A stretch of DNA of 64,000 nucleotides from Subtercola boreus (GCF_006716115.1 NZ_VFOO01000001.1:1860001-1924000); one strand, 5' to 3'. Shown: positions 36,334 through 45,223, counted from the stretch's first letter. A program made the numbers and translations. The notes: generated by a model from the sequence alone, not told the origin.

Positions 36334-37392
36334 ATGAGCGACTTCTTCACCAACCTCGGAAACTTCTACACCTCGTACCAGCACCTGCTCAACATCGTCT
36401 TCATCGTGTTGGGTGCGCTGGTCATCCGCCTGATCCTGCTGCGCTCGGTCGACCGCGTGGTGAAACGGATCGTCACCGGCGTCAAGAAGAAGCACGACGC
36501 CGCCGACACAGAGGCGATCATGGCCTCTCCGGTCGCTGCGGTGCGGGTGGTGCAACGCACGCGCACCATGGGCAGTGTGCTGTCGAACGTCATCACCTGG
36601 GCGATCGTGGTGTTCGCGTTCATCCTGATCCTCGGCGAACTGCAGTTCCAGGTGACGGCGATCGTCGCCTCGGCCGGTGTGCTCGGCGCGGCCCTCGGCT
36701 TCGGCGCCCAGAACATCATCAAGGACATGCTGAACGGCCTCTTCATGGTGGTCGAGGACCAGCTGGGCGTGGGTGACGTCGTCGATCTCGGCCCTGCGAC
36801 CGGTGTGGTCGAGGCGGTGGGCATCCGGGTCACGACCCTGCGCGACGTCAACGGAACGCTCTGGTTCGTGCGGAACGGCGAGATCCTCCGCGTGGGCAAC
36901 ATGTCCCAGGGCTGGGCGCGGGTCATCATCGACCTCGCGGTGCCGTACGACACCGATGTCGACGCCGTGCAGGAGAAGATGCTCGACACCGCCAGCACGA
37001 TGACGTCGAGCCCGAAATGGCGCTCGAGGGTCATCGAGAAGCCCGAGATCTGGGGCCTCGAGAGCATCTCTGCCGAGGCACTCGTGATCCGGCTGGTCGT
37101 CAAGACGCGCACGAACGCGAAAGACGATGTCGCCCGCGAGCTCCGGATGCAGCTGAAGAAGGCCCTCGACGAGATGGGTGTGCACCTGCCGTCGCTGAAC
37201 AGCATCGTGCTGAGCGGCTTCGAGGGGGCGAACTCGGTGTCGGGCGCGCGCCCGCCCCGCACCCGTCCGGTTCCCGTGGCCGAGACGCCCGGGCCCGATG
37301 GAACACCGGAGAATGGATCGGGTGGCCCCGGAACCCCGGGCAGCCCCGGCGGCAGCACGCCGCGCACCCCACCGCGAGGACGGATCCGATGA
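36334..37392 (+). CDS. MscS-type mechanosensitive ion channel
   Basis: 352-aa small-conductance channel protecting against osmotic downshock. Helices span about residues 16-37, 86-107 and the pore-lining TM3 at 108-140 (ASAGVLGAALGFGAQNIIKDMLNG, the MscS Gly/Ala pattern). The beta domain has VGDVVDLG and the FVRNGEILRVGNMSQGW pattern; the C-terminal alpha/beta domain follows. The last ~45 residues are a Pro/Gly-rich tail. Its TGA overlaps the ATG of the globin gene. Confidence 0.93.
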   Translation: MSDFFTNLGNFYTSYQHLLNIVFIVLGALVIRLILLRSVDRVVKRIVTGVKKKHDAADTEAIMASPVAAVRVVQRTRTMGSVLSNVITWAIVVFAFILILGELQFQVTAIVASAGVLGAALGFGAQNIIKDMLNGLFMVVEDQLGVGDVVDLGPATGVVEAVGIRVTTLRDVNGTLWFVRNGEILRVGNMSQGWARVIIDLAVPYDTDVDAVQEKMLDTASTMTSSPKWRSRVIEKPEIWGLESISAEALVIRLVVKTRTNAKDDVARELRMQLKKALDEMGVHLPSLNSIVLSGFEGANSVSGARPPRTRPVPVAETPGPDGTPENGSGGPGTPGSPGGSTPRTPPRGRIR

Positions 37393-37862
37393 CCGACGCC
37401 AGCCCTCAGCCCGCCAGCGGGATTCCGCTCATTCCGGTCGTTCCCACGGCGGGAGCCGCGGCATCCGGAACCGGCGAAGCCGCGGGTAGCACCTTCTACG
37501 AGCAGCTCGGCGGCCGCCCCACCTTCGAGAAGCTGGTGCGCGAGTTCTACCGGGGCGTTGCGTCGGATCCCGTCCTCGTGGCGATGTACCCCGAAGAAGA
37601 CCTCGAAGGCGCGATCCAGCGCCTGACCGGCTTTCTCGAGCAGTACTGGGGCGGGCCGACGACCTACAGCCAGGAGCGCGGGCACCCGCGGCTCCGGATG
37701 CGGCACAACCCGTTCAAGGTGAACCCCGACGCGCGCGACCGGTGGTTGTCGCACATGCGCGCGGCCGTGGATTCGCTGCAGCTGGCGCCCCTGCAGGACG
37801 CGACGCTCTGGGACTATCTCGAACGCGCCGCTCATGCGATGGTGAACACGTTCGACGAGTAG
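37389..37862 (+). CDS. glbO: Group II truncated haemoglobin
   Basis: 157-aa haem protein. After a ~35-aa Ala/Pro/Gly-rich N-terminal extension comes the 2/2 globin fold: FYEQLGGRPTFEKLVREFYRGV, the CD region with FLEQYWGGPTTYSQERG, proximal His in LRMRHNPFKV, and Trp G8 region DRWLSHM, as in TrHbO. These proteins bind O2 tightly and have roles in redox or NO chemistry. ATG 37389 overlaps the mscS stop. The pepN-glbO neighbourhood is conserved in actinobacteria. Confidence 0.94.
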   Translation: MTDASPQPASGIPLIPVVPTAGAAASGTGEAAGSTFYEQLGGRPTFEKLVREFYRGVASDPVLVAMYPEEDLEGAIQRLTGFLEQYWGGPTTYSQERGHPRLRMRHNPFKVNPDARDRWLSHMRAAVDSLQLAPLQDATLWDYLERAAHAMVNTFDE

Positions 37863-37910
37863 CCGACACGGCTCGCGGGACGCCCGCGACGGGAACGAAG
37901 GAGTTCTGAC

Positions 37911-39563
37911 ATGAACGCACAGTCCGACGTCATCATCGTGGGCGCGGGCCTCGCCGGGCTGGTCGCGGCTGCCGAGCTGGTCGACGCCGGTCGGCACGTG
38001 ACGATCGTCGAGCAGGAGCCCGAGGCGTCCCTCGGCGGGCAGGCGTGGTGGTCGTTCGGCGGACTGTTCCTCGTCGACAGCCCGGAGCAGCGCCGCCTCG
38101 GCGTTCACGACAGCCTCGACCTGGCCCGCCAGGACTGGTTCGCCTCGGCAGGATTCGACCGCGCCGAAGACGCCTGGCCGAAGCGCTGGGCCGAGGCCTA
38201 CCTGCAGTTCGCCGCCGGTGAGAAACGCTCCTGGCTGCGGCAGCAGGGTGTGCGGTTCTTCCCCGTCGTCGGCTGGGCCGAGCGCGGCGGCGGCACGGCC
38301 CTGACGCACGGCAACTCCGTGCCGCGGTTCCACATCACGTGGGGCACGGGCCCCGGCGTGCTCGAGCCCTTCGTGCGCCGGGTGCAGGCGGGCATCCGGA
38401 GCGGACTCGTGACGATGCGGCACCGGCACCGGGTGGACGCCCTGGTGAACACCGACGGGCGCGTGACCGGCGTGCGCGGGGCGGTGCTCGAGCCCTCGTC
38501 TGCCGCGCGGGGTGAGACGAGCTCCCGGGTCGACGTCGCTCCGTTCGAGCTCGAGGCCTCGGCCGTCATCGTGACGAGCGGCGGCATCGGCGGCAACCAC
38601 GACCTCGTGCGGCAGAACTGGCCGGCCCGGTTCGGGGCTCCCCCGGCCTCCCTGCTCTCCGGCGTTCCGGCGCACGTCGACGGGCGGATGCTCGGCATCA
38701 CCCGCGCGGCAGGGGGTACCCTCATCAACTCCGACCGCATGTGGCACTACACCGAGGGCATCACGAATTTCGACCCGGTGTGGCCGGCGCACGGCATCCG
38801 GATCCTGCCGGGGCCCTCGTCGCTCTGGCTCGACGCCACGGGGAAGCGACTGCCGGTGCCGCTCTTCCCCGGCTTCGACACGCTCGGAACGCTGGAGCAC
38901 ATCCTCTCGACCGGTTACGACCACAGCTGGTTCGTGCTCACGCAGAAGATCATCGAGAAGGAGTTCGCTCTCTCGGGCAGCGAGCAGAATCCCGACCTCA
39001 CCGGCAGAGACCTGCGGCTGCTGGCATCCCGCGTCGGTCCGGGCGCGCCCGGACCCGTCGAGGCGTTCAAGGCGCGGGGTGTCGACTTCGTCGTGGCATC
39101 CTCCCTGCCGGAGCTGCTCTCGGGGATGCAGTCCCGCTCCGGCGATGCTCCGCTCGATACAGCGCGGGTGACGGCCGAGATCGAGGCGCGGGACCGCGAG
39201 ATCGGGCACGAGTTCACGAAGGATGCCCAGATCACGGCTGTGCGCGGGGCACGGCAGTACCTCGGCGACAAGCTGATCCGGGTGGCTGCGCCGCACCGGC
39301 TGCTCGACCCGGCGGCCGGGCCCCTGATCGCGGTGAAACTGCACATTCTGACGCGCAAGTCGCTCGGCGGCATCCAGACCGACCTCGCAGGCCGCGTACT
39401 CGGTGCAGCGGGGTCGCCGGTGCCCGGGCTGTTCGCGGCAGGCGAGGCGAGCGGCTTCGGCGGCGGCGGGATGCACGGCTACCGCTCGCTGGAGGGGACG
39501 TTCCTCGGCGGATGCCTGTTCTCGGGGCGGCAGGTGGGGCGCGCGGTGGCGGCCGCGCTGTAG
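37911..39563 (+). CDS. FAD-dependent dehydrogenase (3-ketosteroid-dehydrogenase-like)
   Basis: 550-aa flavoprotein. The FAD Rossmann motif is DVIIVGAGLAGLVAAAELVDAG (residues 6-27) ending in VEQE; the C-terminal FAD-contact segment is LFAAGEASGFGGGGMHGYRSLEG. The family (KstD/fumarate-reductase-like FAD_binding_2) oxidises varied substrates, and steroid activity should not be assumed. ATG 37911 follows GAAGGAG. Downstream (39564-39667) is only a short repeat-rich gap before a convergent gene. Confidence 0.88.
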   Translation: MNAQSDVIIVGAGLAGLVAAAELVDAGRHVTIVEQEPEASLGGQAWWSFGGLFLVDSPEQRRLGVHDSLDLARQDWFASAGFDRAEDAWPKRWAEAYLQFAAGEKRSWLRQQGVRFFPVVGWAERGGGTALTHGNSVPRFHITWGTGPGVLEPFVRRVQAGIRSGLVTMRHRHRVDALVNTDGRVTGVRGAVLEPSSAARGETSSRVDVAPFELEASAVIVTSGGIGGNHDLVRQNWPARFGAPPASLLSGVPAHVDGRMLGITRAAGGTLINSDRMWHYTEGITNFDPVWPAHGIRILPGPSSLWLDATGKRLPVPLFPGFDTLGTLEHILSTGYDHSWFVLTQKIIEKEFALSGSEQNPDLTGRDLRLLASRVGPGAPGPVEAFKARGVDFVVASSLPELLSGMQSRSGDAPLDTARVTAEIEARDREIGHEFTKDAQITAVRGARQYLGDKLIRVAAPHRLLDPAAGPLIAVKLHILTRKSLGGIQTDLAGRVLGAAGSPVPGLFAAGEASGFGGGGMHGYRSLEGTFLGGCLFSGRQVGRAVAAAL

Positions 39564-39667
39564 GGCGCGGCCGGGTCGCTGTAGGGAGCGGCGGAGTCAG
39601 CGCGGGGCTGGAGGGCGGGCCTGGGGCTGTGCACGCTGCGGCGACTGGGGTGCTGCCGTTCCGGCAC

Positions 39668-40327
39668 TCAGCGGGTGAGGATGTGGCCGCGCCGGGTGCT
39701 GAGCCTCGTCCACGGGCCGGACTCGTAGAGCGCGACGGGGTCGTCAGGGCGCAGGAAGCCGAGGCTCACCGCGGCGAACGCCGCACCCGAGGCGGTCTCG
39801 TGGCCGATGCCTTCGATGGGGCGACCCCAGACCTGGCTCCGCACCCGGTGCACGAGCTGCTCGCCGGTGTCGGGCGGCAGCGCGGCCGCGACCTCGGAGA
39901 TACCGTCTCCGGCGGTCTTCTCGAGCACGGCGGAGTCGACGAGGCCGAGGTTCGTCCAGCCGCCCCGGGGCGGCGAGATGCCGGCCCACGCCGTCGGGCC
40001 CTCCGACGGAGGAAGGTTCACCTCGACCGGGCCGGTACCACCGTTCGCGACGACCGACAGGAGCGCCAGCCGGTCGAGCAGGGCCCGGATCGACACGATC
40101 TCGTCGAAGACCAGCTCCCGGTCGGTCAGCGCGAAGGTACGGAGCCCCAGAACGGTCGGACCGGTGTCGAGCAGGCCCTTCGGTGCGAGCACCGACGCGT
40201 AGACGGCCAGCACCCCCTGGCCGCCGATCAGGCGCACCGAACCGGTGCCCACCCGGGCGGAGCGCCCGAGGAACACCTTGAAGTCACCGAGGGAGAGCGC
40301 GTCGGCGAGTGAGAACGAATGGACCAT
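39668..40327 (-). CDS. Conserved hypothetical protein divergent from tesB
   Basis: 219-aa soluble protein (MVHSFSLADALSLGDFKVFLGR...). No motif or membrane segment is evident; composition suggests a mixed alpha/beta fold. Similar proteins are common in actinobacteria. A TAGTTT -10 lies inside an inverted repeat directly upstream of ATG 40327, so the gene is probably regulated together with tesB. No function assigned. Confidence 0.78.
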   Translation of the reverse strand: MVHSFSLADALSLGDFKVFLGRSARVGTGSVRLIGGQGVLAVYASVLAPKGLLDTGPTVLGLRTFALTDRELVFDEIVSIRALLDRLALLSVVANGGTGPVEVNLPPSEGPTAWAGISPPRGGWTNLGLVDSAVLEKTAGDGISEVAAALPPDTGEQLVHRVRSQVWGRPIEGIGHETASGAAFAAVSLGFLRPDDPVALYESGPWTRLSTRRGHILTR

Positions 40328-40350
40328 CAGCTTCTAAACTACAGAAGCTG
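40328..40350. promoter_or_regulatory. Operator-like perfect inverted repeat between divergent genes
   Basis: CAGCTTCT-AAACTAC-AGAAGCTG is a perfect 8-bp repeat with a 7-bp spacer. It begins next to the start codon of the minus gene and contains that gene's candidate -10 (TAGTTT, 40341-40336). A repressor bound here would block that promoter. Confidence 0.55.
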
Positions 40351-40405
40351 ACGCCGCCCCGCATGATCCTCGGGCGAGCTGTGGCCGGATCGAGACGGAG
40401 AGACA

Positions 40406-41275
40406 ATGACGGACGCCTTCGGGAGCCTGCTTTCGGCCCTCGACATCACCGACAGCGGGGCGAGAACGAACGAGGACATCTTCGTCGGCCCCTCCGAGTG
40501 GACACCCCAGGGCCGCGTGTTCGGCGGGCAGGTGCTGGCCCAGTCCCTGGTGGCGGCAAGCCGCACCCTCGACGACAGCCGCGCCGCACATTCGATGCAC
40601 GGTTACTTCCTCCGGCCCGGCGACATCGCGCAGCCCATCACGTTCTCCGTCGACCGGATCCACGACGGCAGGTCGTTCTCGACGAGGCGCACGCAGGCCT
40701 ACCAGAACGGCTTGCCGATCCTGTCGATGATCGCTTCGTTCCAGACGTCGGACCCGGGCCTCGACCACCAGGTGCAGATGCCCGAGGGCGTGCCCGACCC
40801 GGAATCGCTGCCGACGACGGCCGACATCATCGGTCACCTCGATCATCCGGTGGCCCGTAGCTGGGCCTTCGAGCGCCCCTTCGACATCCGTCACGTCACC
40901 CAGCCGGTGTACCTGCGTTCGGATGAGAGCGGCGCCGCGCAACAGGCGGTCTGGATCAGATGCATCTCCCGATTGCCTGACGATCCTGTGCTGCACCGCG
41001 CGGCCCTCGCCTACGCGAGCGACTACTCGATTCTCGAGTCGGTGTTCCGCCGTCACGGGCTGAACTGGCTGACGCCCGGGGTCAGGGTGGCGAGCCTCGA
41101 CCATGCGATGTGGTGGCACCGGCCGGGCCGGGCTGACGAGTGGGTGCTCTACACGCAGGAGTCCCCCTCGGCGACCGGCGGGCGAGGGCTGGCGATGGGG
41201 CGGATGTTCTCCCGGGACGGCCAGCTGCTCGCCAGCGTTGCGCAGGAGGGCACGATCCGGGTTCCGGGGCTGTAG
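40406..41275 (+). CDS. tesB: Acyl-CoA thioesterase II
   Basis: 289-aa double hot-dog enzyme hydrolysing acyl-CoA to free acid and CoA. Recognisable TesB blocks are VFGGQVLAQSLVAASRT, SMHGYFLRPGD, and the C-terminal SLDHAMWWHRPGRADEWVLY and GRGLAMGRMF. The Asp/Thr/Gln catalytic set is compatible. ATG 40406 follows GGAGA. Divergent from a conserved unknown gene across a shared operator-like repeat. Confidence 0.94.
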   Translation: MTDAFGSLLSALDITDSGARTNEDIFVGPSEWTPQGRVFGGQVLAQSLVAASRTLDDSRAAHSMHGYFLRPGDIAQPITFSVDRIHDGRSFSTRRTQAYQNGLPILSMIASFQTSDPGLDHQVQMPEGVPDPESLPTTADIIGHLDHPVARSWAFERPFDIRHVTQPVYLRSDESGAAQQAVWIRCISRLPDDPVLHRAALAYASDYSILESVFRRHGLNWLTPGVRVASLDHAMWWHRPGRADEWVLYTQESPSATGGRGLAMGRMFSRDGQLLASVAQEGTIRVPGL

Positions 41276-41294
41276 AGAGGGCGCCGGCGGTGCG

Positions 41295-41358
41295 GGTCAG
41301 CGGCGGTGCAGGTCAGCGCCGGTGGAGGTCAGCGCCGGTGGGGGTCAGCGGCGGTGCA
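41295..41358. repeat. Four 16-bp tandem copies over a gene end
   Basis: GGTCAGCGGCGGTGCA and close variants repeat at 41295, 41311, 41327 and 41343. The last copy contains the stop codon and last residues (HRR) of the minus-strand thioesterase, so the array is a tandem duplication of that gene's 3' end. Confidence 0.85.
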
Positions 41359-41851
41359 GGAACTGCAGGGGCGCTTCGACGAACGGTTCCCACGCCGCCC
41401 GCTCGGGGGCCGAGATGCGGCGGGGCCGGCCGTGCGCCGCGTCGAAGAGCACGAGAGTCGTGGCGGCACGGGTGAACAGCACACGCGACTCGCTCTCGAC
41501 CGGGTTCCAGACCTCGTAGCAGACGTCGAGGCTCGCACCCGCGAGTCGCCCGATCCAGAGCTGGAGGTCGAGAGGTTCCCGCAGGTACGGAATCTGTGCC
41601 AGGTACTCGATCTCCTGGCGGGCTATCAGCGAGAGCGTGTTGGCGTCGGCGCGTCCGTCGAGCACCGCCATGGCGGAGTTGCCGCTGTACTCGGTGACCT
41701 CGCCGTCCGGCGTCTGGCGCGTCGTGGAGTCGGTCGACCAGAACGCCTCGATGCGCGCCTCTTCCAGGAGGCGCAGCATCGAGACGTTGTTGACGTGGCC
41801 GTAGGCGTCGAGGTCGGACCAGCGGAGGCGAGTCGGTACGTGCAGGCGCAT
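41345..41851 (-). CDS. 4HBT-type acyl-CoA thioesterase
   Basis: 168-aa hot-dog protein of the YbgC/4-hydroxybenzoyl-CoA thioesterase type. The active-site region is WSDLDAYGHVNNVSMLRLLEEAR with the catalytic Asp and the DxxGHVNN motif. It lies just downstream of ettA on the same strand (14 bp), as in the mycobacterial ettA region. The physiological substrate is unknown; small acyl-CoAs are likely. Confidence 0.92.
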   Translation of the reverse strand: MRLHVPTRLRWSDLDAYGHVNNVSMLRLLEEARIEAFWSTDSTTRQTPDGEVTEYSGNSAMAVLDGRADANTLSLIARQEIEYLAQIPYLREPLDLQLWIGRLAGASLDVCYEVWNPVESESRVLFTRAATTLVLFDAAHGRPRRISAPERAAWEPFVEAPLQFLHRR

Positions 41852-41865
41852 CGGGCGACTGCGAC

Positions 41866-43548
41866 TCAGTCGCGGGTGAGCTTGCGGTACGCGGAACGGT
41901 GGGGCTTGGCCGCATCCGGGCCGAGACGCTCGATCTTGTTCTGCTCGTAGGCCTCGAAGTTGCCCTCGAACCAGTACCAGTTCGCCGGATCCTCCTCGGT
42001 GCCCTCATAGGACAGGATGTGCGTCGCGATCCGGTCGAGGAACCACCGGTCGTGTGTGATGACCACCGCGCAGCCGGGGAACTCGAGAAGGGCGTTCTCC
42101 AGGCTTCCGAGGGTCTCGACGTCCAGGTCGTTCGTCGGTTCGTCGAGCAGCAGCAGGTTGCCGCCCTGCTTGAGGGTCAGCGCGAGGTTCAGCCGGTTGC
42201 GCTCACCACCGGAGAGCACACCCGCCGCCTTCTGCTGGTCGGGACCCTTGAAGCCGAAGGTGGAGACGTAGGCTCGGGACGGGATCTCTGTCTTGCCGAC
42301 CTGGATGTAGTCCTGGCCGTCGGAGACGACCTCCCAGAGAGTCTTCTTCGGGTCGATTCCGCCTCGGTCCTGGTCGACGTAGGAGATGTCGACCGTGTCG
42401 CCGATGCGGAGCTCACCCGAGTCGAGGGGCTCGAAGCCCACGATCGTCTTGAACAACGTCGACTTTCCGACACCGTTCGGGCCGATCACCCCGACGATCC
42501 CGTTCCGCGGGAGGGTGAACGAGAGGTCGTTGATCAGCACACGCTCGCCGAAGCCCTTGGTGAGCTTCTTCGCGTCGATGACCTGCGAGCCGAGCCGGGG
42601 CCCGACGGGGATCACGATCTCCTCGAAGTCGAGCTTCCTGGTGCGCTCGGCCTCACTCGCCATCTCCTCGTAGCGCGCCAGGCGCGCCTTGGACTTCGCC
42701 TGGCGGCCCTTGGCGTTCGACCTGACCCATTCGAGTTCTTCCGCGAGGCGCTTCGAGAGTTTGGCGTCTTTCTTGCCCTGCACCTGGAGACGTTCCTGCT
42801 TCTTCTCGAGGTACGTCGAGTAGTTGCCTTCGTAGGGGTACAGCTTGCCGCGGTCGACTTCGGCGATCCATTCGGCGACGTGGTCGAGGAAGTACCTGTC
42901 GTGTGTGACCGCGAGCACGGCGCCCGGGTACTTCGCGAGGTGCTGCTCCAGCCACAGCACGCTCTCGGCGTCGAGGTGGTTCGTCGGTTCGTCGAGAAGC
43001 AGAAGATCGGGCTTCTGCAGGAGCAGCTTCGTCAGCGCCACACGGCGCTTCTCACCACCGGAGAGGTTCGAGACACTCGCGTCTCCGGGCGGGGTGCGGA
43101 GGGCATCCATCGCCTGTTCGAGCTGGGAGTCGAGATCCCAGGCGTCGGCAGCATCGATCTTCTCCTGCAGCGTGCCCATCTCCTCGAGCAGGGTGTCGAA
43201 GTCGGCGTCGGGGTCGGCCAGGGCGGCGGAGATCTCGTTGAAGCGATCGATCTGGCCCTTGATCTCCCCCACGCCCTCCTGCACGTTCTCGAGCACCGTC
43301 TTCGACTCGTCGAGCTCGGGCTCCTGCATCAGGATTCCCACGGTGTAGCCCGGGGACAGCGTCGCGTCGCCGTTGCTCGGAGTGTCGAGCCCGGCCATGA
43401 TCTTCAGGATGGTCGACTTTCCGGCACCGTTCGGACCCACCACACCGATCTTCGCCCCCGGGAGGAACGACATCGTGACGTCGTCGAGGATCAGCTTCTC
43501 GCCCACGGCCTTGCGGGCGCGCACCATAGAGTAAATGTATTCGGCCAT
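41866..43548 (-). CDS. ettA: Energy-dependent translational throttle protein EttA (ABC-F)
   Basis: 560-aa soluble protein with two ABC cassettes and no membrane part. Walker A motifs are GPNGAGKST and GPNGVGKST, signatures LSGGEKRRVAL and LSGGERNRLNL, Walker B LLLLDEPTNHLD and LLLLDEPTNDLD. Between them is the arm/linker region (KKQERLQVQGKK...). EttA binds the ribosomal E site and gates elongation by the ATP/ADP ratio. It has no Shine-Dalgarno; TAGACT seven bases upstream of ATG 43548 suggests a leaderless start, but the gene also follows the lipoprotein stop by two bases. Confidence 0.96.
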   Translation of the reverse strand: MAEYIYSMVRARKAVGEKLILDDVTMSFLPGAKIGVVGPNGAGKSTILKIMAGLDTPSNGDATLSPGYTVGILMQEPELDESKTVLENVQEGVGEIKGQIDRFNEISAALADPDADFDTLLEEMGTLQEKIDAADAWDLDSQLEQAMDALRTPPGDASVSNLSGGEKRRVALTKLLLQKPDLLLLDEPTNHLDAESVLWLEQHLAKYPGAVLAVTHDRYFLDHVAEWIAEVDRGKLYPYEGNYSTYLEKKQERLQVQGKKDAKLSKRLAEELEWVRSNAKGRQAKSKARLARYEEMASEAERTRKLDFEEIVIPVGPRLGSQVIDAKKLTKGFGERVLINDLSFTLPRNGIVGVIGPNGVGKSTLFKTIVGFEPLDSGELRIGDTVDISYVDQDRGGIDPKKTLWEVVSDGQDYIQVGKTEIPSRAYVSTFGFKGPDQQKAAGVLSGGERNRLNLALTLKQGGNLLLLDEPTNDLDVETLGSLENALLEFPGCAVVITHDRWFLDRIATHILSYEGTEEDPANWYWFEGNFEAYEQNKIERLGPDAAKPHRSAYRKLTRD

Positions 43549-43550
43549 GA

Positions 43551-44045
43551 CTAGAAGTCTATGGTGCGGGTCTCACCGATCAGGCACTTGCCGGTGCCGA
43601 GCAGCGGGGCCACGAGGCTGTGGTACTCCCCGAAGCCGTACTGGCCGATGAGGCACTGGCCGCCGAGCGCCACCGAGAACTGCACAGAGTCGGCCTTCAC
43701 CCCGACTGTGGTGATGTCGGGTGTCAGCTGCATGTCTGCCACGGCGAATCCCCCGTTCCGGAGGGCGGTGACGAACCCCGCCCCGTCGGGGGTCTGGTTC
43801 GCCGCCGTCGCGGCCGCGACGACCCCACTGTTGACGGCGTCGAAGAACGGGAGGTTGTCGGTGGCCGACCCTCCGGGGACGAACGTCGCCGCTGTGGTCG
43901 GGGCAGGTGCGGGCGCACCCGTCTGGGTGGACGACGAGGTCGGGGACGGGTTCGGTGCATCCGTCGCCGTGCAGGCGGCCAGGACGAGGGCAGTGGCCGC
44001 CGTCAGAACCGCGGTGAGCACGACGCGAGACGAGCGCGCTGGCAT
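43551..44045 (-). CDS. Lipoprotein of unknown function (DUF6993-like)
   Basis: 164-aa exported protein with a lipobox: a hydrophobic stretch VLTAVLTAATALVLAAC puts the lipidated Cys at residue 25. A Ser/Thr/Pro-rich linker leads to a ~100-aa domain with two further Cys (GQCLIGQYG, GKCLIGETR) that may form a disulphide. The repeated CLIG motif is conspicuous. ATG 44045 has GGAG upstream. It directly precedes ettA. No biochemical role known to me. Confidence 0.82.
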   Translation of the reverse strand: MPARSSRVVLTAVLTAATALVLAACTATDAPNPSPTSSSTQTGAPAPAPTTAATFVPGGSATDNLPFFDAVNSGVVAAATAANQTPDGAGFVTALRNGGFAVADMQLTPDITTVGVKADSVQFSVALGGQCLIGQYGFGEYHSLVAPLLGTGKCLIGETRTIDF

Positions 44046-44073
44046 GAAAACTCCATTTGTTGTGACGGATCCC

Positions 44074-44694
44074 CTATAGACGCGTCGAGTCTAGGTGAGG
44101 AGCGTGGGCGTCACGCTCCGAATCGGCCGTGGATGCCGGCGTGAAGCCGTCGGGTTCGAGCCCGTTGCCGGATTCGAGACCGCTGCCGGGCTCATGAGGG
44201 CTGCCGGGTACATGACTGCTGCCGGGTATGGTCCAGCCACCCGGCCCCAGGCCACCGCCCGCACCGAGGGAGCCGCTCGCCTCGCGCCCGTCGTCGCTCG
44301 ACGGCCCCGGCCCCGCCGCTGCCGCCGCCGATCCGGACTGCAAGCTCTTCTGGAACGTCGTGGTGCCCCAGCCGAGGTCGTGACCGACCGATTCCGCTTC
44401 GATCTCCACGGTCATCCCGCTCTTCTCCGCGTTCTCCCACTCGCGGATGCGCAGCCGGCCCGCAGCAACCACCCGGTCGCCCTTCGCGACCGAGGCTGCG
44501 AGGTTCGACGCCAGTTGGCGGAAGGCCGTGACGGTGTACCAGTTCGTTCCCATGTCGACCCAGCTGTTCTGTTGACGGTCGAATCTGCGTTGGCTCGAAG
44601 CGAGCCGGAAGCTCGTGATCTCGAGCCCCTCCGTCGTCGTGATGTGCCGGGGCGTGGTCGCGATCACGCCGGTCAGGGTGATGGTGTCGGGCAT
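44074..44694 (-). CDS. ssb: Single-stranded DNA-binding protein paralogue
   Basis: 206-aa OB-fold protein. The start MPDTITLTGVIATTPRH and the segments TSFRLASSQRRFDR and WYTVTAFRQLASNLAASVAKGDRVVAAGRLR are typical of bacterial SSB. The C-terminal ~85 residues are a Gly/Ser/Pro linker, and the end (HLDSTRL) lacks the acidic DDDIPF-type tip that recruits repair proteins. This fits the second actinobacterial SSB, encoded near ettA, and not the replication SSB. ATG 44694 follows AGAGGAG. Confidence 0.88.
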   Translation of the reverse strand: MPDTITLTGVIATTPRHITTTEGLEITSFRLASSQRRFDRQQNSWVDMGTNWYTVTAFRQLASNLAASVAKGDRVVAAGRLRIREWENAEKSGMTVEIEAESVGHDLGWGTTTFQKSLQSGSAAAAAGPGPSSDDGREASGSLGAGGGLGPGGWTIPGSSHVPGSPHEPGSGLESGNGLEPDGFTPASTADSERDAHAPHLDSTRL

Positions 44695-45001
44695 GGCGTT
44701 CTCCTCTGGTCGTGAGCGGCCGGCCTCCCGATGCGGACTGCGAGGGGCGGTTCCCGGCTGCTCCGACGAGTCTGGATGCGCTGTGCCCGGTCGAGCGGGC
44801 GCCCACGACGATCTGTGGAGAGAACCGCGATCCGGTCGGTTGTGAGCGGGAGGGCGTGCGTGCGGCACGTCAGTGCTCGCCGGCACGTCGGGGGGGCGCG
44901 GCACGTCGGCGCGGGTCGGCACCGGAGTCGATGTCAGTGGCTCGGCATAGCCTGCACTCACACCAACAGCCGGGCCGGCGCGAACACCAGGAGGTCATGT
45001 C

Positions 45002-45223
45002 ATGCACACCATCACCGTCGCCCGGCACACTGCGTCGGCCCCCACCCTGCGCCAGGTGCGCCCCACGCTCTGGCGGGTGCTCCGCTCCGACGGGAGCCTG
45101 GCCGGCTACATCGAGCGGGCGACGGAACGCTACGAGGCCCGTCGGATGCTCGTCTCCACCCGGCAGGTGGTGGGCGTCGGCGACTTCGCGTCCATCGACG
45201 ACGCCCTGTCGAGCTTCCGCTGA
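45002..45223 (+). CDS. Small hypothetical protein
   Basis: 73-aa basic protein (MHTITVARHTASAPTLRQV...) with no membrane segment. It contains LRSDGSLAGYIER and ends FASIDDALSSFR, suggesting a small beta-rich domain. A strong AGGAGG lies seven bases before ATG 45002. It is divergent from ssb. Family not recognised. Confidence 0.78.
   Translation: MHTITVARHTASAPTLRQVRPTLWRVLRSDGSLAGYIERATERYEARRMLVSTRQVVGVGDFASIDDALSSFR

Noticed and set aside
36366-39476. 1036-codon minus-strand frame over mscS-glbO-FAD dehydrogenase
   Set aside because: No coherent domain; all three plus-strand genes have clear family motifs.
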